Position numbers and translations under genes: made by a program. Of a stretch of 64,000 bases of DNA, positions 1-8,447 are shown in pieces. The DNA is from Planctomycetota bacterium (lineage in GTDB: Bacteria; Planctomycetota; UBA8742; UBA2392). Each line of letters opens with the position of its first letter. The stretch's first letter is position 1. The notes under the pieces are model-generated. The model searched no databases, was not told where the DNA came from, and worked only from the letters and a program-made list of their open reading frames with translations. The DNA lies in assembly GCA_020638675.1 (NCBI GenBank), contig JACKID010000001.1, positions 2,232,001 to 2,296,000 on the forward strand. The letters run 5' to 3'.

Positions 1-394
1 ACTTCACGCCCGAGTTCATGATCGCGGCGGCGAGGCTCATCTCCGGGCCGCCCCAGGGCATGCTCTTGCGTTCGTTGGTCAGGCGGTCGCTCGACAGCCC
101 GCCGATCATGGCCTTCAGGTTCGCGGCCTGCTCATCCATGACGCGGTCGAAGTTGGCCAATGTTGTACCCTCGGCGCGCTTGAGCAGGCGATCCGCGTGG
201 TCGCGGTTGCCGTATACCAGCGTCGTCGTGAAGCCTTCACCGGCGCGCGTGATGTAGCGCAACAACTCCAGCACGCTGCGCTGGTTCGCCGTCGGGCGCC
301 AGTCGACGCGGTCGCCGGGTATCTTCGCCGCCAGAAATTTGCAGATGCGGATTTCTTCCAGCATCGAGCCGATCAGTTCGTCCCGGGTGATCAT
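1..394 (-). CDS. DinB-like four-helix-bundle protein (3' end cut by window edge)
   Basis: The frame opens at the ATG on 394-392 and runs off the window edge, so only about 131 residues are visible. The product begins MITRDELIGSMLEEIRICKF and contains a W-R-P-T-A-N-Q-R-S-V-L-E-L-L-R-Y segment. It aligns along its length with the product of the next gene upstream on this strand (391-909), so the two are tandem paralogues. The helical pattern fits the DinB/DUF664-like superfamily, whose members are often metal-binding and linked to thiol-dependent chemistry, but the substrate is unknown. Its ATG overlaps the stop of the upstream gene in an ATGA, so the two are translationally coupled. Confidence 0.7.
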   Translation of the reverse strand, partial: MITRDELIGSMLEEIRICKFLAAKIPGDRVDWRPTANQRSVLELLRYITRAGEGFTTTLVYGNRDHADRLLKRAEGTTLANFDRVMDEQAANLKAMIGGLSSDRLTNERKSMPWGGPEMSLAAAIMNSGVK

Positions 395-909
395 TCTGCT
401 GCCTCCTGTGCCGGGCGCGGCTGCGGGTCTACTCCGACCCAGCACTGCGCCGGGCCGATGTCCTTGCGCCCCGCCGCCTTGATATAGAGAAAGAACTGCA
501 TGCGGTATGCGACCAGCGTCTTCACGCACATGTCCATCAGCGCCTGCCCCAGCGGCACGGGTGTGCCCCACGGCATGTAGGCCGTCTTGTGCGCGAAGTC
601 GTGGCTGCTGATCCCGTCGACCAGGTCGGTAAGCTGCTGGCCCTGCGAAGTCATGGCGCGCTCGAAGGTCTGCTGCGTGACCTCGTCGGCTTTCTTGTAG
701 TACTCCTCGGCGTGATCCCAGCTTTCGCTAACGGCCTGCACGCCCGGGACGATGGCACACGCCGTCAGGTACCGCATCAGCTCGAGCATGTCACGCTGCT
801 CCGGCGACGGGCGATAGCGCATGCCCCCGGGCGGAATCTTGGTGGCGAGATGCTTGATGATGCGGATTTCCCACAGCATTGAGTCAATCAGTTGTTGCTT
901 GGTGATCAT
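391..909 (-). CDS. DinB-like protein, tandem paralogue
   Basis: 172 residues starting MITKQQLIDSMLWEIRIIKH. I chose the ATG at 909 over in-frame starts further upstream because a GGAGG ribosome site sits just before it and the neighbouring paralogue starts at the equivalent residue. Predicted to be almost all helix. A conserved P-x-x-x-Q-R-D-M-L-E-L-M-R-Y-L segment near residues 30-45 and an A-Y-M-P-W-G-x-P segment near 130 are shared with the downstream copy. The classic three-histidine DinB metal site is not obvious, so this may be a non-metal member. It is probably co-transcribed with the helical-repeat gene at 923-1399, 13 bases upstream. Function unknown. Confidence 0.75.
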   Translation of the reverse strand: MITKQQLIDSMLWEIRIIKHLATKIPPGGMRYRPSPEQRDMLELMRYLTACAIVPGVQAVSESWDHAEEYYKKADEVTQQTFERAMTSQGQQLTDLVDGISSHDFAHKTAYMPWGTPVPLGQALMDMCVKTLVAYRMQFFLYIKAAGRKDIGPAQCWVGVDPQPRPAQEAAE

Positions 910-922
910 GGCTGCCTCCGGG

Positions 923-1399
923 CTAGCGGGCCTGCAGTTGATCCAGCAGAACCTTGCGGCTCGCCGCATCGGCGATGGCGTTGCCGGCCTTCTCCGCCTC
1001 GGCGCGGTACTTGGCCGCCTCGTCCGCGTTGCCGGCCACCGCGTTGGCGCGCGCAAGCGCCTCAAGGGCAAAGGCCCGGTCGTACTCGGCCAGCTTGTCG
1101 CCGTGCTGCTCGGTCAGTTCCATACAACGTCGCGCGTGCCGCAATGCTTCCTCGCCATTTCCGAGGGCGCTGTAGACGCGGCTGATCAGCCATTCCGCGC
1201 GCTGGTGCTCGGCGTGGCCGGCGGTCTCAAGGTAGTGGTACGCGCTGGCGAACGCGGCGTAGAGCATCTTCTCGTCGTCCGCGGGCGTGCGGGCCTTGTT
1301 GTCCAGCAGCGCCCAGGTGATGCCGGTCAGCGCGTCGGCGAACGACTCCTGCATCTGCTCGGCGATCTGGCGACGGATGAGGTTCTCGGAATCGGGCAT
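923..1399 (-). CDS. small helical-repeat (TPR-like) protein
   Basis: 158 residues from the ATG at 1399. The sequence is alanine-rich and helical. A segment around residues 70-150 (G-N-G-E-E-A-L-R-H-A-R-R, then A-L-E-A-L-A-R-A-N-A-V-A-G-N-A-D-E-A) has the A-x-G-x-x-x-E-A spacing of tetratricopeptide repeats. No signal peptide or membrane segment is seen, so it is likely cytoplasmic. It is first in a minus-strand unit with the two DinB-like genes downstream. TPR proteins usually mediate protein contacts; the partner is unknown, and the DinB-like pair is only a candidate by position. Confidence 0.75.
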   Translation of the reverse strand: MPDSENLIRRQIAEQMQESFADALTGITWALLDNKARTPADDEKMLYAAFASAYHYLETAGHAEHQRAEWLISRVYSALGNGEEALRHARRCMELTEQHGDKLAEYDRAFALEALARANAVAGNADEAAKYRAEAEKAGNAIADAASRKVLLDQLQAR

Positions 1400-1404
1400 G
1401 AGTC

Positions 1405-1444
1405 AGGGCTTAGGGCTTAGGGCTTAGGGCTTAGGGCTTAGGGC
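1405..1444. repeat. tandem heptamer repeat (TTAGGGC)n
   Basis: Nearly six perfect copies of the 7-base unit TTAGGGC lie immediately upstream of the start of the helical-repeat gene (1399), inside its 5' region. The unit resembles a telomere-type repeat by chance. It could vary in copy number by strand slippage and alter promoter spacing for the minus-strand unit. The rest of the 1445-1524 gap holds nothing I recognise. Confidence 0.9.
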
Positions 1445-1524
1445 GAGTATCCGCCGGGCGGATAAACCCGCAAGTGCTTTTCATCCCCTCCGCCGCTGCC
1501 CCAGTTGTGACGGGTACGGCCTGC

Positions 1525-2445
1525 CTACGCGTCGACTTTCTTGCGCTGTGGATTCTGCGTCTCGTTTTCGCTGACCTTCTTCTCGATGAAGTCGATAATC
1601 TGCTCGGCGACGTCGACGCCGGTTGCGTTCTCGATTCCTTCCAGTCCGGGCGACGAGTTCACCTCAAGCACCAGCGGCCCGCGCTTGGCGCGGATCAGGT
1701 CAACGCCCGCCACGTTCAAGTTCATGGCCCGGGCGGCGGCGATCGCTACTTCGCGCTCGCGCTTCGTAATGCGCAACTTCTTGGCCGTGCCGCCGCGGTG
1801 CAGGTTGCTGCGGAAGTCGCCGGGCGGCGCGCTGCGTTCCATGGCCGCGACCACCTTGCCGCCGACCACGAACGCGCGAATGTCGCGCCCGTCAGCCTCG
1901 CGGATGAACTCCTGCACGAGGAAGTTTGCGTTCAGTTGCTGGAAGGCGCTGATCACCGCCTCGGCGGCCTTGGGCGTTTCGGCCAGCACGACACCGGCCC
2001 CCTGGCTGCCTTGCAGCAGCTTGATCACCAGCGGCGTGCCCCCCACCAGCTTGATCACGTCGTCCTTGCCCAGCAGGTTGTGGGCAAAGCCCGTCTTGGG
2101 CAGGTCCACGTTCTTGCGTGACAGCAACTGCAGGCTGCGCAGCTTGTCACCGCTGCGCACGATCGCCTGGCTGGCATTGAGACTGAAGCTGCCGATCATC
2201 TCGAACTGGCGCACGATCGCCGCGCCATAGGCCGCATCCGCGCTGCTGGCCACACGCGGGATGATCGCGTCGAACTTCTGCAGCGCGCGCCCGCCGTGCA
2301 TGACCTTCGGGCTGTGCGCCGTGATGTCCACGTAGCAGCGCAGGTAGTCGACCACCATCACCTTGTGGCCACGTGCCTCGGCCGCTTCCTTGAAGCGACG
2401 GGTGGAGTAGAGCGTCGGGTTTCTCGAGAGAATGCAGATGCGCAT
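1525..2445 (-). CDS. rimK: RimK-type ATP-grasp ligase (ribosomal protein S6 glutamate ligase family)
   Basis: 306 residues. RimK adds glutamate residues to the C-terminus of ribosomal protein S6 using ATP. The match to the E. coli family as I know it is close throughout: MRICILSRNPTLYSTRR at the N-terminus, the D-A-I-I-P-R segment, G-G-T-P-L-V-I-K-L-L-Q-G-S-Q-G with the ATP-grasp lysine, R-S-N-L-H-R-G-G, and the Mg-binding E-V-N-S-S-P-G-L-E-G-I-E near the C-terminus. An in-frame ATG at 2472 would add nine residues not found in homologues, so I use 2445. No strong ribosome site is visible. It stands alone between the repeat and the antiporter gene. Confidence 0.92.
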   Translation of the reverse strand: MRICILSRNPTLYSTRRFKEAAEARGHKVMVVDYLRCYVDITAHSPKVMHGGRALQKFDAIIPRVASSADAAYGAAIVRQFEMIGSFSLNASQAIVRSGDKLRSLQLLSRKNVDLPKTGFAHNLLGKDDVIKLVGGTPLVIKLLQGSQGAGVVLAETPKAAEAVISAFQQLNANFLVQEFIREADGRDIRAFVVGGKVVAAMERSAPPGDFRSNLHRGGTAKKLRITKREREVAIAAARAMNLNVAGVDLIRAKRGPLVLEVNSSPGLEGIENATGVDVAEQIIDFIEKKVSENETQNPQRKKVDA

Positions 2446-2505
2446 GACGTGCCCGTTGAATGTGCAAACCATACATCGCTGCGGGCAACGGCGACAGTGC
2501 GCCCG

Positions 2506-4332
2506 TCAGGTTGCGGCCGGCTCAGGCTGTTCTTCGGGTTTATTCTTGGGCTTGGGCGACAGCATCACGACTTCCGTGACGCCCTTCCAGCTTCCGCTGG
2601 CGGGCTCGATTGACTTGCCCTTGCGCACCAGCAGCGGCATCTCGCCCGCGCGCCGGATGACCGTCTTGCCTTCGTCGTCCTTCTCGGCTTCCTCGCGCTT
2701 GCGGCTTTGCACCTCGAGGCGGCCTTCCTCAAGCATTGCCGCCAGCAGCGCAACGTCGAACTTTCGCCCGCACACGGTGCGTGCGCCGGCAGCCTCCACC
2801 ATGTGGTCGGTCACGCCGCCTTTGCCGCCGCCAAGTGCCAGCCAGGCCTGCACGTGCGGCGCGAGGCGTTTGGCGGCCTGCACGAACAGCAGGTTGATCT
2901 CATCGTTGGCGGTCATCGCGATCACGCCCTTGCGCGTTTCCACCCCGCCGCGCAGCAGCGTGTTCACCTCCAGCGCATTGGCCTGCATCACCGGCAGGCC
3001 GGCCATTTCGGCGTGGGCGACCTCTTCGCGGTTGCGGTCCACCAGCAGCACTTCCTCGCCCGCGTCTTTCAGCGCCTTGCCCAACGCCCGCGCCACCGAG
3101 TTCGCACCGAAGATCAGCCAGCCCTGATTGGACTTGGCCAGAACCTTAAGCAGCTTTCCGACCGGCTTGCCGGTCAGCCCCGACAGCGTCACGGTCGTCA
3201 CGATGCACACGAACACCACGGCGCGGAACTGCGTCCCCTCCGGCGCGCCCGTATCCGCAAGTTGTGTCGCGAACAGTGAGGCCACGGCCGCCGCCACAAT
3301 TCCCCGCGGACCGATCCATGAGATGAACAATCGCTGCCTGACGCTCAGCCCCGAGCCGATGGTGGACAGCATCACCGCGGCCGGGCGCACGAGGAACACC
3401 AGGCAGCCCGCCACGGCAAGTGCCGGAAGCGCCAGGCCCTGCAGCTCGACCAGGTCGACATTGGCCGCGAGAATCACGAACAGCAGCCCTATGAACAGCA
3501 TGCTGAGCTCTTCCTTGAACTCGATCAGTTCTTCCTGCTCGCCGCCCATGAAGCCTGCCACCAGCCCGGCGACGACCGCCGCCAGCACGCCGGATTCGTG
3601 CGCCAGCGCGTTCGCAAGCTGGAACGCCAGCAGCACCAGCGCCAGCGTCGCGATGCGGTTCATGTGGTGCTGCGCCAGCGCCTTCCAGCGCGCGACGCCC
3701 ACGATCAGTAGCCCGATGGACCCGCCCACCAGCCCGCCCACCAGCGCAATCTTGCCCAGCTCAAGGGCCGCGAGCCCGAACGACGACGCCACCGGGTGCA
3801 AGGCAATCCCGAACACCACGGTCGCAAGGATGGCCCCCACGGCGTCGCCCAGCACGCCCTCCGCGGCGAGCACGGTGGCGACCGTCTTCTCCGCCTTGAT
3901 GCGGCGCAGCAGCGGTGAGATCACCGTCGGCCCCGTAACGATCAACAGTGCGCCGAACAGCGCCGCGATCTCGATCCGCCAGTGCATGAAGTAGTACGCC
4001 ACCAGCGCCGCACCGCCTGCCGCGATCAGCGCGCCGATGCTGATCAGGCGCCGCACGGGTGTACCGGTGCGCTTCAGGCGGCGGGGGTTCAGTGACAGCG
4101 CGCCCTCGAACAGGATGACCGACACGCAGAAACCGACGACAATCTGCAGCCACGGGCCCAGTGTCTCGGGACGCACAACCTTCAACGGGCCCGACGGACC
4201 AAGCAGCACGCCCGCGCCCAGCGCCAGCAGGATGCCCGGGACCCTCAGCACCGCACCCAGCGCCAACGCCGTCATGCCGGCCGCAAGTGCAATCGACAGG
4301 GTCAGCGCCGGTGAATTGAAGATGTCATGCAT
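2506..4332 (-). CDS. CPA1-type cation/proton antiporter with C-terminal Rossmann (TrkA-N-like) domain
   Basis: 608 residues. Residues about 1-400 hold 12-13 hydrophobic segments of the Na+(K+)/H+ exchanger fold, including T-G-P-T-V-I-S-P-L-L-R followed by E-G-V-L-G-D-A-V-G-A, where CPA1 members carry the ion-site acid, and W-I-G-P-R-G-I-V-A-A-A-V. Residues about 405-530 form a nucleotide-binding fold (G-W-L-I-F-G-A-N-S-V-A-R-A-L-G), and the last 70 residues are charged and likely cytosolic. Such exchangers set cytoplasmic pH and K+/Na+ balance at the inner membrane, gated by NAD(H) or another ligand. The ATG at 4332 is chosen because the upstream extension is not hydrophobic. A TAAAAC box lies eight bases upstream of it. 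Confidence 0.88.
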   Translation of the reverse strand: MHDIFNSPALTLSIALAAGMTALALGAVLRVPGILLALGAGVLLGPSGPLKVVRPETLGPWLQIVVGFCVSVILFEGALSLNPRRLKRTGTPVRRLISIGALIAAGGAALVAYYFMHWRIEIAALFGALLIVTGPTVISPLLRRIKAEKTVATVLAAEGVLGDAVGAILATVVFGIALHPVASSFGLAALELGKIALVGGLVGGSIGLLIVGVARWKALAQHHMNRIATLALVLLAFQLANALAHESGVLAAVVAGLVAGFMGGEQEELIEFKEELSMLFIGLLFVILAANVDLVELQGLALPALAVAGCLVFLVRPAAVMLSTIGSGLSVRQRLFISWIGPRGIVAAAVASLFATQLADTGAPEGTQFRAVVFVCIVTTVTLSGLTGKPVGKLLKVLAKSNQGWLIFGANSVARALGKALKDAGEEVLLVDRNREEVAHAEMAGLPVMQANALEVNTLLRGGVETRKGVIAMTANDEINLLFVQAAKRLAPHVQAWLALGGGKGGVTDHMVEAAGARTVCGRKFDVALLAAMLEEGRLEVQSRKREEAEKDDEGKTVIRRAGEMPLLVRKGKSIEPASGSWKGVTEVVMLSPKPKNKPEEQPEPAAT

Positions 4333-4405
4333 GGTCGAGGGTTTTAGCCGATCACGGGCCGAACACCTAGGGCGTCCGCTATGGCCGGACGTCACCCGAC
4401 GCGGC

Positions 4406-4411
4406 TAGACT
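4406..4411 (+). promoter_or_regulatory. -10 box TAGACT, start-proximal (leaderless type)
   Basis: TAGACT is followed by only seven bases before the ATG at 4419, so transcription would begin at or next to the start codon. No ribosome-binding sequence fits in the gap. The -35 region is weak (TGGCCG). Confidence 0.5.
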
Positions 4412-4418
4412 GCGCGCC

Positions 4419-5165
4419 ATGGGACTGCGTCCGAAAATTGTGCCGATGGCCGTGGGGCTTGCGACGCTTGGCGTTGGCGAAGCTGAGGCCGTCCAACGCT
4501 ACGACGATGCACTTCAACGCGCGCCACTGCTGGCGCAGGGCAGCACGCCGCGGGCGGTTTCCCCGGCGGGGCGCCTGTCGGCTTGCGGCGGGCACTTCAT
4601 CGGCTGGTTTGGCGCGGGCTGGCTGTCGTTCTCATTGATGATGTCGGTGCCCGCGCTTGCCTTCGTCGGCGAACTCGGCATCTTCCCGCCGCTGTTCGTC
4701 GGGCTGTTCGTCTCGCTGGGGTTGCTGTTCGTCTACCTGGCGGTTCGCCGCGGCGTCACGGCCGTGAAGCTGGTGAAGCACGGCGCGTTGACCTGGGCCG
4801 TCATCACCGGAACCGAACGCAAGGTCAGCACCAGCCGCGACTCGGACGGTCACACCACCATTTCGGTCAGCTACGACGTCAGCTTCATGTACCGCACGCC
4901 CGACGGCGAGCTGCGCTTCGGCGAGTGGAACCTGCAACGCCCGGACGCCATCGTGGATGAGCCGTGCGAGCTGCTGCTGTATGACCCCGAGGATCCAACC
5001 ACCGTGGAATTCGCCGACCTGCTTCCCGGCGGGCTCCGCATCGACAGCCAGGGCAACGCAACGGAATCACCCAAACACAACGTGATCGGGCTGATCCCGT
5101 GGGTCATCCTGCCAATCGGCCCCATTCTCGGCGCACTGATGTTCGCCAGCTTCACCGTCGAATAG
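4419..5165 (+). CDS. DUF3592-like membrane protein
   Basis: 248 residues. After a polar N-terminal stretch there are two hydrophobic segments at about residues 60-82 and 88-110, then a soluble beta-rich part (about 125-215) with V-I-T-G-T-E-R-K-V-S-T-S, Y-D-V-S-F-M-Y-R-T-P-D-G-E and a Y-D-P-E-D-P motif, then a last hydrophobic segment at about 222-243. The V-x-Y-D-P-x-(D/N)-P motif after a beta sandwich flanked by membrane segments is characteristic of DUF3592. Role unknown; probably an inner-membrane protein. Its end faces thiC, two bases from that gene's stop on the other strand. An internal ATG at 4446 is an alternative start. Confidence 0.65.
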   Translation: MGLRPKIVPMAVGLATLGVGEAEAVQRYDDALQRAPLLAQGSTPRAVSPAGRLSACGGHFIGWFGAGWLSFSLMMSVPALAFVGELGIFPPLFVGLFVSLGLLFVYLAVRRGVTAVKLVKHGALTWAVITGTERKVSTSRDSDGHTTISVSYDVSFMYRTPDGELRFGEWNLQRPDAIVDEPCELLLYDPEDPTTVEFADLLPGGLRIDSQGNATESPKHNVIGLIPWVILPIGPILGALMFASFTVE

Positions 5166-5167
5166 GG

Positions 5168-6718
<1,551 letters not shown>

Positions 6719-6861
6719 AGTGTCCCTGGTTCTGCCCGTAACGTTTGCCCGTAGGCGGCGCAGGATAGTAGAAGCACATACCTTCACCAGTGGGGGTCAC
6801 TGGCGCAGGAGTTTGCAATTCGGATTTTCGATTCTGGATTCAGCGGCGGCGGAGGCCGATC

Positions 6862-7344
6862 ATGGACGCAATGGAAGCGATGCTGCTCGTCATCGACGGC
6901 GCGTGGAAGGACGATTTTGAAAGCCTGACCGACGCCATCGCAGACCTGACGGAAGAAGAGAGCGTGTGGCAGCCGCCCAGCTACAAGCGCGAGCCACAAG
7001 ACGAAGGCGTCGGGCGCCCGGGCACAATCCTGTGGCACCTCAACCACCTTGAGATGTGCCACCGGCACTACATCGCCACGCTGGAAGCGATGGACCCGAC
7101 AAAGTCGCCGGACACAGCCGCACCCGGCGAGCTTCCGCTGAAGCAGATCCTGCCCGCACTGGAAAAGACCACCGGCGAAATGCGCGAGGCGATCGCCAAT
7201 CTCGGTGCAGAGGGATTGACACGTCAAGTACGCCCAAACCGCAGCGCCGCCAACTTCATCGCGATGATCGCACGTCACATCAGCTGGCACGCCGCCCAGA
7301 TCAAGCAGACGCGCCGCCTGCATGCGCATCGTCCACCAGGCTAG
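6862..7344 (+). CDS. DinB family protein with metal-binding histidines
   Basis: 160 residues. The ATG at 6862 follows a GGCGGAGG ribosome site; upstream in-frame codons look non-coding. It has the DinB pattern: I-L-W-H-L-N-H-L-E near residue 57 and A-R-H-I-S-W-H-A-A-Q-I near residue 140, which supply the three histidines of the metal site in a four-helix bundle. Family members include thiol-dependent S-transferases (bacillithiol, mycothiol) and damage-induced proteins; the substrate cannot be read here. Its TAG stop overlaps the TAG stop of pdxA on the opposite strand in a shared CTAG (7341-7344). Confidence 0.85.
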   Translation: MDAMEAMLLVIDGAWKDDFESLTDAIADLTEEESVWQPPSYKREPQDEGVGRPGTILWHLNHLEMCHRHYIATLEAMDPTKSPDTAAPGELPLKQILPALEKTTGEMREAIANLGAEGLTRQVRPNRSAANFIAMIARHISWHAAQIKQTRRLHAHRPPG

Positions 7345-8447
7345 GCGCGGGCGTAGGCTTCTTCGCGGCGGTTGCTGACTTCGTTGGCCATCTTGATGGC
7401 GGCGTACATGGCGCGCTCGTCGGCCTTGTTCTTGCCGGCGATCTCGAACGCCGTCCCGTGGTCCGGGCTGGTGCGCACGATGGGCAGCCCGAGCGTCGTG
7501 TTCACGCCCTCGAAGAAGCCGAGCGTCTTCACCGGGATCAGCCCCTGGTCGTGGTACATGGCGATCACCGCGTCGTAGCGCCCCTCGCGCGCGAAGGCGA
7601 ACACCGAGTCGGCCGACAGCGGGCCTTCGACATCGATATCTTTGGCGCGCGCGCCGCGGATCGCGGGCTCGATCACCTTGCGTTCTTCGTTGCCGAAGCG
7701 CCCGTTCTCGCCCGCGTGCGGGTTCAGCCCGCAGACGGCGATGCGCGGCTTGGCGATGCCGAAGTCCTCGCGCAATGCGGCGGCCGTGACCTCGATCGTG
7801 TGCTTCACATCCTTGCGGGTCAGCGCACGCGACACCTTGGCCAGCGGGATGTGAATCGTCGCGAGGCTGACGCGCAGCCCGCCCCCCACCAGCATCATGA
7901 CCGGCTGTTTCACCTCGCAGGCCGCCGCAAAGAACTCGGTCTGCCCGGGATACGGAAAGGCCTCCTTCGGCATCATGTCCTTGCAGATCGGCCCGGTGCA
8001 GACGGCATCGCAGATTTCGTCGGCGAGCATCTCGATTGCGCAGGCAAGGTAGGTTGCGGCGCGCTCGCCGCTCAGCTCGCTTGCCGTGCCGGGCTTGATG
8101 GTGTCCTGGTCCTTGAAGCCGCAGTCCACGAAGATCGGGCGCCACGGCTTGTCATCCTCGGGCATCAGGTGGCCGAGCAGGTAGCCGCAGTCTTCCAGGA
8201 AGTCGTCGGCCGGCACGATGTGGTAGGTGTGCATCGCGCTGGGCTTTTCGAGATGCTGGGCGTAGAGGTACGCATCCCCCACCACCACGATCGGGCGTTC
8301 GGGCAGGATTTCCTTGCGGCGCTGAAGCTTCTTGATCGCCTTGTGCGCGACCTCCGAGCCGATGCCGGCCGGGTCGCCGGCCGTGACCACCAGCGGCATG
8401 GGAAGGTCCAGCAGCTCGTACTCACCTGTGTCGTCTGGCTTGCTCAA
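7341..8447 (-). CDS. pdxA: 4-hydroxythreonine-4-phosphate dehydrogenase PdxA
   Basis: 368 residues. PdxA oxidises 4-phosphohydroxy-L-threonine in the DXP-dependent pathway to pyridoxal phosphate. Visible hallmarks are V-V-T-A-G-D-P-A-G-I-G near residue 20 and the three metal-ligand histidine contexts L-A-T-I-H-I-P-L, C-G-L-N-P-H-A-G-E and A-M-Y-H-D-Q-G-L. The R-T-S-P-D-H-G-T-A segment is also conserved. It is about 40 residues longer than the E. coli enzyme, with extra sequence in the N-terminal third. Its ATG overlaps the stop of the vWA gene upstream (ATGA at 8447-8444), so the two are probably one transcript. Confidence 0.93.
   Translation of the reverse strand: MSKPDDTGEYELLDLPMPLVVTAGDPAGIGSEVAHKAIKKLQRRKEILPERPIVVVGDAYLYAQHLEKPSAMHTYHIVPADDFLEDCGYLLGHLMPEDDKPWRPIFVDCGFKDQDTIKPGTASELSGERAATYLACAIEMLADEICDAVCTGPICKDMMPKEAFPYPGQTEFFAAACEVKQPVMMLVGGGLRVSLATIHIPLAKVSRALTRKDVKHTIEVTAAALREDFGIAKPRIAVCGLNPHAGENGRFGNEERKVIEPAIRGARAKDIDVEGPLSADSVFAFAREGRYDAVIAMYHDQGLIPVKTLGFFEGVNTTLGLPIVRTSPDHGTAFEIAGKNKADERAMYAAIKMANEVSNRREEAYARA

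Noticed and set aside
6719..6861. Possible TPP riboswitch before thiC
   Set aside because: No CTGAGA or ACCTGATC-like thi-box core could be found on the minus strand.
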